Shown: positions 44,576 to 54,898, counted from the first letter of the stretch. The stretch is 64,000 bases of DNA from an uncultured Bacteroidaceae bacterium (GCA_905235305.1 CAJOLC010000024.1:49362-113361); one strand, 5' to 3'. Notes: generated by a model from the letters alone, not told the origin. A program made the numbers and translations.

Positions 44576-46350
44576 ATGTCAAGTATTAAGCGATTCATCC
44601 TTCAGCCTATTCGCGAGCAGGCTGTTCTCTTTGCCTTCCTTCTGCTGATGTGCTGCCTTGTCATCCCGACGCTTTGCTTCACGACGGGGGCTTTTCCCAA
44701 GCCTTTCGTCTGGGCGCCTCCCATCTTCGACTGCTATCTCGTCACCCTCCTGGCCTACTGGCTCAGACGAATACGCCTCTCATGGCTTGTATGGGTGATG
44801 TGCTTCCTGCTGCTCGGAGGCGAGGTGTTCTGCCTGCTGGTGTACCAGTCACCATACTCAATGACGGTGTTGGACTTATCCTCGAGACGAATCCCCGCGA
44901 GGCAACGGAGTTCCTTGGCGGACATGGAGTCGCGGGACAGCTTGCTGCAGGTGCAGCCATTACTTTAGGAGCAGTGCTGGTCAGCTGGTTCTTCTGCAGG
45001 TTCCTCCTGAACACTCCCCATACATCTCACCGCCGAAGCCGCCGTCCTGCCGCATCGTCCCGCAAAGTAGGATGGGGGTTCAGCCTGTTTCTTTTCCTCC
45101 TGCTCCTTTCCGCTTCATGCCAGGGATATTCCTATTTCCGGCTTTATCAATCCTATACGGCCACCCTCACGGCTCGCATTGCCGAGAATAAGTACATGCC
45201 TCTGCGCAATAGCCCCTTCATCCGTTTCATGTACGGCCATGCCCTCAACATCGTCAGCAACAAGGAACTGGGGCATCTGGTACAAACATTGGAACGGACA
45301 GAGGTGGATAGCTGTTCCTTCAGGAGCCCGGTCATCCTGTTTCTCCTCGGTGAGTCGTACAACAAATACCACTCCCCCCTCTACAACCCCGATGCACGGC
45401 AGACCACTCCCAACCTCTGTGCCTTGCAGAGAAAGGGCAATCTTGTGGTCTATGACAACGCCGTTGCACCCTACAACGTCACTAACAAGACGCTGAGATT
45501 CATATTCTCCACCTACTATCCTGGCTGCGGTCGCGAGTGGACGGATTGCCCCCTTTTCACCTCAGTCTTTCGCAAGGCAGGCTATCGCGTGTGGTTCATC
45601 ACCAATCAATTCGTAGGGGAGTACAACAACAAGCAGCACCATGACCACGTCGGCGGCACTATCTTCAACCGGAGCGACCTGCGGGAACTGCAATTTACTC
45701 ACGTCAATAAGGATGCCACCCAGTACGATATGGACCTCCTCGACGACTTCCCTCCCATCGATACCCTCGCCGCTCACCCCACAGTCCTCATCTTCCACAT
45801 GATGGGACAGCATGAGGATTACCGTGAGCGATACCCTTCAGACTATGAGCACTTTACGGCTGACAGCATACAGAATGACTTTACGGATAAGAATGGGCGT
45901 CAGATTGTGGCTGAATATGACAATGCCACGCTCTATAACGATGCAGTGGTGGGGAAGCTTCTGGATATGTGTTCAGGTCTCGACGTGGTGGCTGTCTATC
46001 TGAGCGACCATGGGGAAGAGATTTATGACTGGCGCAATTCATGCTATCGAACCAACAGCGACTTGATGACGCCCGAGATAGCACGCTACCAATATGAGGT
46101 GCCGATGATGTTCTACATGTCGGATTCCTACAAGAAGAACCATCCTGAAATGGTCGAATCCATAGAGGCAGGCAAGCACAAGCCCTTTATCTCCTCTCTG
46201 CTCCCCTTCGCTCTTTTCCACTTGGCAGGCATCGCTCATGCCGACTATGAGTCCTGTCGTGACATCCTCTCGCCAGATTACGACGAGAACTACCCGCGTA
46301 TCATCCGCGACGATGTCTATTACGACGAACTAATGTCCACAGCCCGTTAG
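44576..46350 (+). pseudogene. EptA-like phosphoethanolamine transferase (sulfatase fold), interrupted by 1-base frameshift
   Basis: The ATG at 44576 starts an inner-membrane domain (helices at about 17-37, 48-62 and 70-88) ending SPYSMTVLDL. One base later, the frame continuing ILETNPREATEFLGG carries a further helix and a periplasmic alkaline-phosphatase-fold domain: LFLLGESYNKYHSP, TTPNL, HMMGQHEDYRERYP, VAVYLSDHGEEIYDW, ending at 46350. Adding one base near 44874 gives a single protein of about 591 residues, normal for enzymes that add phosphoethanolamine to lipid A. The break is in GGACTTATCC, not in a long homopolymer. Either the gene is dead here or the sequence has an error. Confidence 0.8.
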
Positions 46351-46356
46351 TCGAAG

Positions 46357-48453
46357 TTAAGAGATTTGACTCCAGTCGCGATGCTCTTTTCGAAGTTCCG
46401 TAAGGTGGCGTCGAAGCAGGACATTCTCGGAGGCACGCAGCTCGGGGTCGGCATCAAGTACAAAGGAAGCCGTGTCGCGAGCCAGCTGAACCAGCTGCCC
46501 ATCGCGCCCAAGGTTGGCAAGCCTCAGGTTGAAGGCAATGCCACTTTGCTGCGTACCCTCAAGGTCACCAGGGCCACGAAGCCTTAGGTCAGCCTCCGCA
46601 ATCTCAAAGCCATCGTTCGTCTCCGTCATGATTTGCAGCCTTTTGCGTGTCTCGGCAGAGAGTTTGAAGTTAGATACAAGAATACAATATGACTGCTCTG
46701 CGCCTCTGCCCACGCGGCCTCGAAGCTGGTGGAGCTGTGAGAGGCCGAACCTCTCGGCATTTTGTATGACCATGACCGAGGCGTTGGGTACATTCACACC
46801 GACCTCGATGACGGTGGTGCTGGCGAGTATCTGTGTTTCGCCCGATACGAAACGCTGCATTTCGGCGTCTTTCTCGCTGGGTTTCATCTTGCCGTGTACC
46901 ATACTGACGCGGTACTGCGGGAATATCTGCTGCAGGTGAAGATACTCGTTCTCGACATTCTTCAGGTCGAGTTTCTCACTTTCCTTTACCAGGGGGAAAA
47001 CAAAATAGACTTGATGACCGGCCTCTATTTCACAAACGACACCTCGGTAGAGCTGCTCAGGCTGATTGTCGTAGATGTGAATGGTGCGGACGGGTTTTCG
47101 TCCGGGCGGAAGCTCGTCTATGACCGAGACGTCAAGGTCTCCGTAGAGCGTCATGGCAAGCGTGCGTGGGATAGGCGTGGCGGTCATGACCAGGACATGG
47201 GGACTCATCTCGCTTTTGCTCCAAAGCTTGGCACGTTGGGCAACTCCGAAACGATGTTGCTCGTCGATGATGACAAGGCCGAGACTGCGGAACTGCACAT
47301 TGTCCTCGATGACTGCATGGGTGCCAATCAATATGTCGATGCTGCCGTCCTGCAGTCCATTCTCTATTGCAGTGCGTCGTTTGCCCTTGACATTACCAGT
47401 CAGCAACTCGACACGTATGGACATGTCCTTCAAGAAGCCCTGAAATGTCTGCAAGTGTTGCTCGGCAAGAATCTCAGTGGGAGCCATGATGCAGGCTTGG
47501 CAGCCATTATCGATGGCAATGAGCATCACCATAAGAGCCACAAGTGTCTTGCCACTCCCTACATCGCCTTGCAGGAGGCGATTCATCTGGTGTCCGCTGC
47601 TCATGTCGGCATGCATCTCACGGATGACACGTTTTTGTGCTTCCGTCAGCGGGAAAGGCAGGTAATGGTGGAAGAAGGTATTGAAGGCATCTCCTATTCT
47701 TACAAATCGTCTGCCCACACGTTCCTGTTGTCGCTTGCGGGCATAGGACATGATGACAAGCTGGATGAAGAACAGTTCCTCGAACTTCAATCGCATGTTT
47801 GCCGCAGCCAGTTCATCAGCACCGGTGGGGTAGTGGGCAGCTCGAAGTGCTTTGTCGAGCGGCATGAGGTGCAGTTTTTCTATGAGATACTGCGGTAATG
47901 TCTCGGGTAGGGTCCATGTGATTTTACTGAAGAGGGCACTCGTGAAGTTCTCTAAGGAGCGGGATGTCAAGCCAGCCTTCTTCATGCGTTCCGTCGTGGA
48001 ATAGTAGGGCTGCATGCTCATCTTGCTGAGCGTCATCGACTCGGGTTTGTCGAGGTCTGGATGGATGACGCAAAGCCTGCCTCCATAAACGCCTGGACGT
48101 CCGAAGAGGACATAGTTCCTCCGCAGCTTGATGCTCTTCTTGATGTAGTTGACGCCATGGAACCATGTGACGTCGAGGAACATCTCGCCATCCCAGAAGT
48201 GGCCTGTCAAGCGGTGTTTGCGTCCTTCTCCTGCCTCCTCGAAACTGAGGAATTGTCCTAAGACCTGAACGAATGGCATCTCCGTGGTCAGCTCTCTTAT
48301 CTTGTAAAGGCGGCTGCGGTCGATGTGTTTGTAGGGGAAGGTATACAGGAGGTCGTGCCAAGTCTTAATGCCCAACTCAGCTTCCAGCATCTTAGCTCTG
48401 GATGGTCCAATGCCGGGAATGTAGGTGATGGCTTGTCTGTTCAGGTCTTCCAT
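46357..48453 (-). CDS. recG: ATP-dependent DNA helicase RecG
   Basis: The 698-residue helicase has the OB-fold wedge domain (residues about 50-150), Walker A LLQGDVGSGKTLVALM, Walker B VIIDEQHRFGVAQR, MTATPIPRTLAMTLYGDLDV, and the C-terminal VIEVGVNVPNASVMV with GRVGRGAEQSYC. It remodels stalled forks and recombination intermediates. It lies 28 bases after ispD and ends 6 bases from the convergent EptA-like gene. Confidence 0.97.
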   Translation of the reverse strand: MEDLNRQAITYIPGIGPSRAKMLEAELGIKTWHDLLYTFPYKHIDRSRLYKIRELTTEMPFVQVLGQFLSFEEAGEGRKHRLTGHFWDGEMFLDVTWFHGVNYIKKSIKLRRNYVLFGRPGVYGGRLCVIHPDLDKPESMTLSKMSMQPYYSTTERMKKAGLTSRSLENFTSALFSKITWTLPETLPQYLIEKLHLMPLDKALRAAHYPTGADELAAANMRLKFEELFFIQLVIMSYARKRQQERVGRRFVRIGDAFNTFFHHYLPFPLTEAQKRVIREMHADMSSGHQMNRLLQGDVGSGKTLVALMVMLIAIDNGCQACIMAPTEILAEQHLQTFQGFLKDMSIRVELLTGNVKGKRRTAIENGLQDGSIDILIGTHAVIEDNVQFRSLGLVIIDEQHRFGVAQRAKLWSKSEMSPHVLVMTATPIPRTLAMTLYGDLDVSVIDELPPGRKPVRTIHIYDNQPEQLYRGVVCEIEAGHQVYFVFPLVKESEKLDLKNVENEYLHLQQIFPQYRVSMVHGKMKPSEKDAEMQRFVSGETQILASTTVIEVGVNVPNASVMVIQNAERFGLSQLHQLRGRVGRGAEQSYCILVSNFKLSAETRKRLQIMTETNDGFEIAEADLRLRGPGDLEGTQQSGIAFNLRLANLGRDGQLVQLARDTASFVLDADPELRASENVLLRRHLTELRKEHRDWSQIS

Positions 48454-48481
48454 GACGTCGTTACGGTCGCCTTTTGTGGTT

Positions 48482-49132
48482 TTATCTGAGGTCGCTTGGC
48501 GTCGTTATCTTGATGTTTTCTCTGTCTCCCTCTACCATTAGAATCTCTTCGCCCATAGCTTCCACAACAGAGGCATCATCGGTGAAGGCTTCTGAATAAG
48601 GCTGCCCATATGCCTTCTTCAGCATTGCGAGAGGAAATGTCTGTGGTGTCTGAACCAGTCGATATTCGTCGCGAGGCCTGGTTACGCTTCTGCCGTCTGG
48701 CAGGATTTGCCGTATCGTTTCGACTACAGGCACTGTAGGTACTACGGCCCTCCCTTTGGCAGCTGCTGTGTAGCAACGCCAGATGGTTTCTTTCGACACA
48801 AAAGGTCGCACGCCATCATGTATGAAGACTACGGCGTCTTCATCTTCCGGCAAGAGTGAGAGGCCGTTCTTGACGCTGTGGAAACGTGTCTCGCCACCGT
48901 TTGCAATCAGTTTCGGGGAACGAAAATCGTAGTCCTTGCACAGCTTTTGCCAGTATTCATGTCCTTCGACGGGCAACACAAGGATGATTTCGATGCCATC
49001 GAGAGACCTTTGGAATGCCTCAATGGTATGCATCAAGATGGGTTTCCCGTTAATAGGCAGGAACTGCTTTGGCACCTCTCCGCCCATACGAAGCCCCTTG
49101 CCTCCAGCTACAATGATAGCATATGTCTTCAT
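48482..49132 (-). CDS. ispD: 2-C-methyl-D-erythritol 4-phosphate cytidylyltransferase
   Basis: The 216-residue nucleotidyltransferase starts MKTYAIIVAGGKGLRMGGEV then PKQFLPINGKPILMHT, the CTP-binding signature. It also has VFIHDGVRPFVS and TDDASVVEAMGEEILMVEGD with conserved active-site residues. It transfers CMP to MEP in the MEP isoprenoid pathway, upstream of ispH (4.9 kb). Its start overlaps the DJ-1 stop by four bases, and recG follows at 28 bases. Confidence 0.95.
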   Translation of the reverse strand: MKTYAIIVAGGKGLRMGGEVPKQFLPINGKPILMHTIEAFQRSLDGIEIILVLPVEGHEYWQKLCKDYDFRSPKLIANGGETRFHSVKNGLSLLPEDEDAVVFIHDGVRPFVSKETIWRCYTAAAKGRAVVPTVPVVETIRQILPDGRSVTRPRDEYRLVQTPQTFPLAMLKKAYGQPYSEAFTDDASVVEAMGEEILMVEGDRENIKITTPSDLR

Positions 49133-49686
49133 CCTTCTACCAATTCCTGGTATATCATGCCCTGACGTAGAGGCTGGGATGCTCCTTCGCCAAGGAAGAA
49201 GTCTACAATCGTATAGCCAAATTCGAATGCTGCTGCAGGGCCTTTACCTGTGATGATTCTGCCGTCTTGTTCCACGATTGCGGCTGTGTAGTCGGCACCT
49301 CTCAGTTCAGTTTCAAAGCCCGGATAGCATGTGGCACGGCAGCCTTCGAGCAGTCCCAAATGACCAAACACCATGGGAGCCGCGCAGATGGCTGCGATGG
49401 AACCGCCCGCCTTGTAATGTTTGACAAGAGCATCTGTCAAGGGTTTGCAGGCATCAAGATTCGTTGCACCAGGCAGCCCGCCAGGCAACACTAGCATTTC
49501 TGCCTTTCGAAAGTCAACTTCTGAAAGGAGAAGATCAGACGCAATGCCAATGCCGTGAGCACTTTTTACTACTTGTTCACCTGTGATAGATACTGTTTGC
49601 ACCTCTATGCCGGCTCGACGCATGATATCAACCGGTGCGATTGCTTCAATATCCTCGAAACCTGTGGCTAAAAAAACATAAATCAT
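49129..49686 (-). CDS. DJ-1/PfpI family protein
   Basis: The 185-residue protein has the DJ-1 fold landmarks VFLATGFEDIEAIAPVDIMR (catalytic-site glutamate), LVLPGGLPGATNL and the nucleophile elbow SIAAICAAPMVFG with Cys about 104. Homologues act on reactive carbonyls or in thiazole-related metabolism, and the true substrate is not clear from sequence. It is the first gene of the DJ-1, ispD, recG operon, divergent from nadK. Confidence 0.9.
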   Translation of the reverse strand: MIYVFLATGFEDIEAIAPVDIMRRAGIEVQTVSITGEQVVKSAHGIGIASDLLLSEVDFRKAEMLVLPGGLPGATNLDACKPLTDALVKHYKAGGSIAAICAAPMVFGHLGLLEGCRATCYPGFETELRGADYTAAIVEQDGRIITGKGPAAAFEFGYTIVDFFLGEGASQPLRQGMIYQELVEG

Positions 49687-49718
49687 TCCTTAGTTATATA
49701 TTAGATGTTTCTGTTTTG

Positions 49719-49726
49719 CAAAGTTA
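49719..49726 (-). promoter_or_regulatory. -7 promoter box for DJ-1-ispD-recG
   Basis: The minus strand reads TAACTTTG then CAAAAC, 33 bases before the ATG at 49686. Confidence 0.65.
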
Positions 49727-49738
49727 GGAAAAAAACAT

Positions 49739-49746
49739 TAACTTTG
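49739..49746 (+). promoter_or_regulatory. -7 promoter box for nadK
   Basis: TAACTTTG then CCACC lies 22 bases before the ATG at 49769. It is 12 bases from the divergent box at 49719-49726. Confidence 0.7.
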
Positions 49747-49768
49747 CCACCCTAAAGTGAATTAATTT

Positions 49769-50656
49769 ATGGAAAAGGCAAAAATATGTGCAATCTTCGG
49801 GAATACTTACCAGCCTAAAAAGTGCGAGGCAGTGCAGAAATTATTCGATGCTCTGGATGCTTTCGGCATTTTCCCTCTCATCGATCGCCCGTTCTTCGAG
49901 TACCTTACTGAAGAGATGCATATCCTTGTCCCCAGTCATCAGCTCATAACAGACGACAGCTTTGATGCCGACTTTGCTGTGAGCATGGGTGGAGACGGCA
50001 CTTTCCTTACGACAGCAATGAGGGTGGGAGACAAGCAGATACCAGTCCTTGGCATCAACACGGGACGTCTTGGCTTCCTGGCCGACTTCTCTCTCGACGA
50101 TATTATGGAGACTCTCGGACATCTGCAAGACGGCCTCCTGCGTCGGGAGAAGTGTGATGTGCTTCAGGTTGACTGCTCAGAAGGGCAGATACATGGTTAT
50201 CCCTATGCCCTCAACGAGGTAGCTGTGCTTAAGCGCGACAACAGTAGTATGATAAGTATTCGTGTCGACTTGGGCGACGAGTATCTTTCCACCTATCAGG
50301 CCGACGGCCTTATCGTCAATACACCTACGGGCAGCACGGGTTATGCGTTGAGTGTAGGCGGGCCAGTTATGCTGCCAGGCAGCCAGAATATCGGCATTGT
50401 CCCTGTCGCTCCTCATGGGCTTACGGTTCGTCCCTTGAGTCTTCCCGACAATCTTGAGATAACGTTGACCGTAGAGAGTCGCAGTCACAACTTCCTTGTT
50501 GCCATTGATGGTCGTAGCGAATCATGTCAGGACTCGACGAAGTTGGTGATTCGCAAGGCTCCATATCAAGTCACAGTATTGAAGCGTCCTGAGACGACAT
50601 TCCTTCATACCTTGCGTAGCAAGCTCCTTTGGGGCAGCGATACGAGGAACCGTTAA
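49769..50656 (+). CDS. nadK: NAD kinase
   Basis: The 295-residue enzyme has the GGDG motif in SMGGDGTFLTTAM (about 71-83), NTGRLGFLADF, the substrate motif ALNEVAVLKRDNSSMI and the glycine-rich LIVNTPTGSTGYALSVGGP. It makes NADP from NAD and ATP in the cytoplasm. A gap of 105 bases separates it from the broken ABC transporter gene. Confidence 0.96.
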   Translation: MEKAKICAIFGNTYQPKKCEAVQKLFDALDAFGIFPLIDRPFFEYLTEEMHILVPSHQLITDDSFDADFAVSMGGDGTFLTTAMRVGDKQIPVLGINTGRLGFLADFSLDDIMETLGHLQDGLLRREKCDVLQVDCSEGQIHGYPYALNEVAVLKRDNSSMISIRVDLGDEYLSTYQADGLIVNTPTGSTGYALSVGGPVMLPGSQNIGIVPVAPHGLTVRPLSLPDNLEITLTVESRSHNFLVAIDGRSESCQDSTKLVIRKAPYQVTVLKRPETTFLHTLRSKLLWGSDTRNR

Positions 50657-50761
50657 GCCTACAAGAAGAAACAAATGGATGATGGAATGCAAGGGACATC
50701 GGCATCCTGTCATTAGAACTCAGGTGAATAGTAAACAGAAAATCGTCAAATCGTAGATACA

Positions 50762-52415
50762 ATGTCAGTCTCCATTCGCGACCTTACCCGTTGGCTTTGG
50801 CGTTCCTCTCGGGGATTACGGCTGCAGGCATCGCTCAATGCACTCATCGGCATCCTGTCTGTCACACTTGATTTTGTATTCATATACGCTACGAAGTGGA
50901 CCATAGACATTGCAACCAATCGGGCGGTTGGCACGCTCCGGATGGCTGCTTATGCTCTCATTGCCATCATGCTCTGCAGAATACTGCTGGGATTCGCCCG
51001 CAAGTGGGTGAGTGCCTTGCTTGGTGTGCGTTCCCTGAACATCTTGCAGCAACGCTTGTTTTCACACCTCCTGAGAAGCGAGTGGAACGGACAGGAGGAC
51101 CGTCACAGCGGCGATACCTTGAACCGCATTGAGCAGGATGTGCGCGACTTGACGTCATGCATCACGGAGACGATTCCCTCGCTACTTGAGGTTTCTTATC
51201 GCTTCGTGGGTGCGTTCATCTATCTCTTCCACATGGACAGCCGCTTGGCTTGCCTGATTATATGCATCATGCCTTGCTTCCTCTTGCTGAGCAAGGTCTA
51301 TGTTCGCAAGATGCGGACCATCACGCGCGACATCCGTTCTACGGAGAGCAAAGTACAAAGCATCCTTCAGGAAAGCATTCAGCACCGCCCCATACTCAAG
51401 ACGTTGGAGCGGACGGGCACTATGATCTCGAAACTTGAGCAGACGCAGAGCACGCTTCGTGCGCATGTATAGGGCAGTCTTCAGCAGCTCGTCCTCCACA
51501 TTGCTCAGCATCGGTTTCGGGACGGGTTATCTCGTCACGTTCCTCTGGGGAGTGAACAGCCTGCAAGCAGGCGCCATCACCTACGGCATGATGATTTCCT
51601 TCATCCAGCTTGTAGGACAGATACAGGGGCCTTTCCGCGACCTGACGCGTTTCATTCCGGTCCTCATCAGCACACTGACGGCAAGCGAGCGTCTTTTAGA
51701 GCTCGAGGAGGTGCCTCTCGAGGATGATTCCAATCCAATTGTCTTCAGAAGCGGCGCCGGAATACGTTTCGCCGATGTCAGCTTCAAGTATCGGGAGAAC
51801 GGCCGCGACGTCCTCTCTCATTTCTCTTGCGACTTCCCCCAAGGCTCCGTCACTGCTATCCTGGGCGAGACGGGCGCAGGAAAGACGACGCTCATACGCC
51901 TCATCCTTGCCCTGCTCAAGCCTACCGAGGGGCAAGTCCTGATGTACGACGAGTCCCGACAAACAACGGTCTCGCCCCGTACACGCGTCAACCTCGTCTA
52001 CGTCCCGCAAGGGAACACGCTGTTCAGCGGCACCATTCGCGACAACCTGCTGCTGGGCAATCCCGATGCGACGGAAGAAGATATGCGCGAAGCGCTGGAA
52101 ACTGCCTGCGCTGGTTTCGTGATGGACCGCCAAGACGGGCTTGAAGCCGTCTGCGGAGAGCTGGGAGCCGGCCTCAGTGAAGGGCAGGCACAGCGCATCG
52201 CCATTGCTCGCGCCTTGCTAAGGAAAGGCTCCGTCCTCCTGCTCGACGAGGCAACCAGTGCCCTTGATATGCAGACGGAGAAGCAGCTCTTGCAAAACCT
52301 CAGCAACCGCGATGCCAGGCAGACCATCATCTGTGTCACCCATCGGCCTGCCGTCATTGATTATTGCAGCCAGGTCATCGAGATGAAGCGTGTCGTCACA
52401 AATGGCAAAATGTAA
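50762..52415 (+). pseudogene. ABC exporter (TMD-NBD), interrupted by frameshift
   Basis: The first frame (50762-51472) encodes a type IV ABC membrane domain with helices near 22-44, 57-77, 138-158 and 164-182 and the coupling-helix region, ending STLRAHV. From about 51450 another frame continues the last membrane helices (STLLSIGFGTGYLVTFLWGV) and a complete nucleotide-binding domain: Walker A GETGAGKTT, YVPQGNTLFSGTIRDNLLLG (Q-loop), signature LSEGQAQR, Walker B VLLLDEATSALD and H-loop VTHR. The shift, at about 51440-51475, needs one base removed or two added. Restored length is about 550 residues, normal for a half-transporter. A GTG or ATG restart would make only the ATPase half. Confidence 0.82.
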
Positions 52416-53077
52416 GCAAAAACGCCTTTTCTGCTTACACGCCTCGTTTCTGCCTTTGCGTCAGAATCGCTCGAAATTGCCCGAGGGGCACTTTTCGACC
52501 TCCGGACGGAAATAAGGCCTACAATCGAATGTTGTTTTGTATGTGATTGAATATCAGTAGATAAACGCTGAGTTCTGACGAGCCGTTTCCAGCCGTAAAG
52601 TGTCGTTTTGCAATCTGCATCTTGCAAAATCAGCGATTTTCACCGGTTTTTGCACACTTTTTTACGAGTGAACGCGCCGGACTTGACGGGTGTCGGTCTG
52701 CAGAGCCTGCAGTCATCTTTGCAAAGTTCACACGAGATCTTTTTCATCGCGACGCGTCGAGTGGGACGAAGCGACGTGTGAAGCCCCCGTTTCCGACACT
52801 TTTCGAGGTGTGCAAAAACTGACGTTTTGACACGATTTCTCAGCATACAGTTGCAAACTGTCTGTCTGAAACCTTGCCGCCACTCAGGGCACCTCGGCAC
52901 ATGAATATGCATAAACGGATTTTTCAGTCATGTCCCGTCCGCAAATTCCTGCCAATCCGCATGGAAAATGCTCCCGTCGGGCGCCTTCTCTTCATTTATC
53001 AAGGCAGATTGGATGTTTTTTTGCCCTCGGAGTGTTAATTTTATTCAAAAATGTTTGGGACTTATTAAAATAAATGT
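52416..53077. other. intergenic region, no gene seen
   Basis: About 660 bases. It starts with a hairpin at the ABC stop codon (GTAAGCA paired with TGCTTAC, 52412-52437) and contains several TTTTTGC/GCAAAA words and a GCGACGCGTCG palindrome near 52751. No protein-like frame or known RNA is recognised. A -7 box ends the region. Confidence 0.5.
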
Positions 53078-53085
53078 TATCTTTG
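53078..53085 (+). promoter_or_regulatory. -7 promoter box for the outer-membrane barrel gene
   Basis: TATCTTTG then CATG lies 33 bases before the ATG at 53119. Confidence 0.7.
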
Positions 53086-53118
53086 CATGAGTAATTACAA
53101 AAATTAACACATTACATT

Positions 53119-54039
53119 ATGGATATAATGAGAATGCTGCCCGCAGCATTGTTCCTGAGCTTGAGTCTCACTGCAGCCGCTCAGGACGACATCGAATCAA
53201 CCGAAGAGGCAACCGAAGAGGAAGTTCCAGAGGTGACCATTCCCGGCTATCCCACTGAAAAGCATTTCTTCCAAAGAGTACAGGTCGGTTTCCAGGGAAC
53301 TTCAGCGAAGTACTCAAACTTCGGCGAATCTCCCGACTACAACAATTACTTTATGAAAGGCCTTAGCTTCGGCTGGTTGGGCGATTTCATCATTGCAAAG
53401 AAATTTCCCCTCTACTTGGAACTGGGCGGTTTGTTGGGTTATCATGCCGGCAACAGCAAAGATGTCCGCTACAATGTCCACCATGATGAGTACTATAAAT
53501 ACAAGGTTAAAGCCTTCACTGTGACTATCCCAGTCAGTGTCAACTACCAGTTCCGGAATCCCTTTGACGTGAAAGACCTGACAATCGCACCTTATGCCGG
53601 CCTGTATCTCAGGTTCAACGTGATGGCAAAGCGCAAGGCTTCTGCCTACAACGAGGCAGACGGCAAGCTGGCTGTCACACAGAATGGCAAGGACAAAGTG
53701 TATACGGCAAGCCTGATGTCAGCAGACAATGGCCCGGACATGACTGAACTTGACCTCGGCGAGAGCTTGATTTACATGATGTCCTTCGACAAAAAGCCTC
53801 ATGTGGGAAAACTCGTGCAGGCAGGTGTCCAGATTGGCGCAACGGCTTATTATAAGAAGTACAGCTTCAGCGTGTCATATATGCGCGACCTCACCCCGTT
53901 CGCACGCCATAAGAGTTCGCCCGAACTCACCTACAAGACTACAGATCAGGGCGGACGTCTGCCCGAAATCGGCACGAACTGCGACGAGAAAGTCTCTACC
54001 GCCAACAATTTCATGATTTCCGTTGGCTACATATTCTAA
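53119..54039 (+). CDS. outer-membrane beta-barrel (porin-like) protein
   Basis: The 306-residue protein has a signal peptide (MLPAALFLSLSLTAAA, residues 6-21), an acidic E/T-rich stretch (25-40) and alternating hydrophobic strands: VQVGFQGTSAKYSNFG, LYLELGGLLGYHAG, VTIPVSVNYQF, IAPYAGLYLRFNVMA, VGKLVQAGVQIGATAYY, FSVSYMRDLTPF, and the last strand FMISVGYIF with terminal Phe. That matches an OmpA/OmpX-type 8-10 strand barrel (PorT/outer-membrane beta-barrel group). Function is not known. A strong terminator follows. Confidence 0.8.
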   Translation: MDIMRMLPAALFLSLSLTAAAQDDIESTEEATEEEVPEVTIPGYPTEKHFFQRVQVGFQGTSAKYSNFGESPDYNNYFMKGLSFGWLGDFIIAKKFPLYLELGGLLGYHAGNSKDVRYNVHHDEYYKYKVKAFTVTIPVSVNYQFRNPFDVKDLTIAPYAGLYLRFNVMAKRKASAYNEADGKLAVTQNGKDKVYTASLMSADNGPDMTELDLGESLIYMMSFDKKPHVGKLVQAGVQIGATAYYKKYSFSVSYMRDLTPFARHKSSPELTYKTTDQGGRLPEIGTNCDEKVSTANNFMISVGYIF

Positions 54040-54063
54040 GTAAGTTCAGGTTAGGACAAATAC

Positions 54064-54105
54064 GACACCGCCTCGAAGGGGATAACCTTCGAGGCGGTGT
54101 CTTTT
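54064..54105 (+). terminator. strong intrinsic terminator
   Basis: A perfect 16-base stem (GACACCGCCTCGAAGG with its complement at 54086-54101) around a six-base loop is followed by TTTT. It ends the barrel gene and faces the rprY end, so it may serve both directions only weakly. Confidence 0.9.
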
Positions 54106-54139
54106 CGTCTGTGTCTGCTCGTGTCTGCCGCAAGTACTC

Positions 54140-54844
54140 TTATTCCTGCGTCATGTTAGGCACGATGAGACGGTACCCTCTGCCGTGAACATTGTTGATT
54201 TCAATGTTCGGGTCGCCCTTGAGGAGCTTACGAAGCTTGGTGATATATACGTCCATGCTGCGGGCGTTGAAGTAGTTGTCGTCCATCCAGATTGTTTTGA
54301 GGGCCAGATCTCTCTCCAGAACATCGTTGACATGTACGCAGAGCATGGTCAGAAGTTCGCTTTCCTTCGTGGTAAGCTTTGTCTGCTCGTCGTCCAGGAT
54401 AAGCACTTGTCTCTGCGTGTCGAAGATGTAATTTCCGAGCTGGAAACGAGTGAGGTTCTTCTGTTCTTTGCTCTTCACGCGTCGGAGGATTGCTTCCATG
54501 CGGTAGACAAGCTCGTCCATCGAGAAAGGCTTCGTCAGATAGTCGTCGGCTCCAAGCTTGAAGCCCTCCAGGATGTCTTCTTTCAGGTTCTTTGCCGTGA
54601 GGAAGATGATGGGCACTTCTGTGTTGACCAGACGGATTTCCTTTGCCAGGGCGAATCCGTCCATCTTGGGCATCATCACGTCGAGCAGGCACATGTCGTA
54701 CTTTCTCTTCATGAAAGCGCGATAGCCAGCCTCGCCGTCGAGGAAGAGTTCTGCTTCGTATCCCTTTGCCTCGAGGTATTCACGTACGAGCATTCCGAGG
54801 CTCTCCTCGTCTTCGCATAGCAAGATGTGCAGTTTCTGTTCCAT
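54140..54844 (-). CDS. rprY: response regulator RprY (OmpR family)
   Basis: The 234-residue protein has a receiver domain with LCEDEE (acidic pair), CLLDVMMPKMDG (phospho-Asp), IIFLTAK (Thr) and YLTKPFS (Lys), and a C-terminal winged helix with LTTKESELLTMLCVH, NARSMDVYITKLRKLL and VHGRGYRLIVP. It closely follows the RprY pattern of Bacteroides, where RprX/RprY is a two-component system. An ATG at 54853 would add three residues. It lies 54 bases after the kinase gene rprX. Confidence 0.93.
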   Translation of the reverse strand: MEQKLHILLCEDEESLGMLVREYLEAKGYEAELFLDGEAGYRAFMKRKYDMCLLDVMMPKMDGFALAKEIRLVNTEVPIIFLTAKNLKEDILEGFKLGADDYLTKPFSMDELVYRMEAILRRVKSKEQKNLTRFQLGNYIFDTQRQVLILDDEQTKLTTKESELLTMLCVHVNDVLERDLALKTIWMDDNYFNARSMDVYITKLRKLLKGDPNIEINNVHGRGYRLIVPNMTQE

Positions 54845-54898
54845 AGTTTTCATTTTAGTAGTCTTTTGATGTTTATGAATGTGAATTGTATAGTCTCG

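Noticed and set aside
46762..47898. A 378-codon plus-strand open frame
   Set aside because: Antisense shadow of recG.
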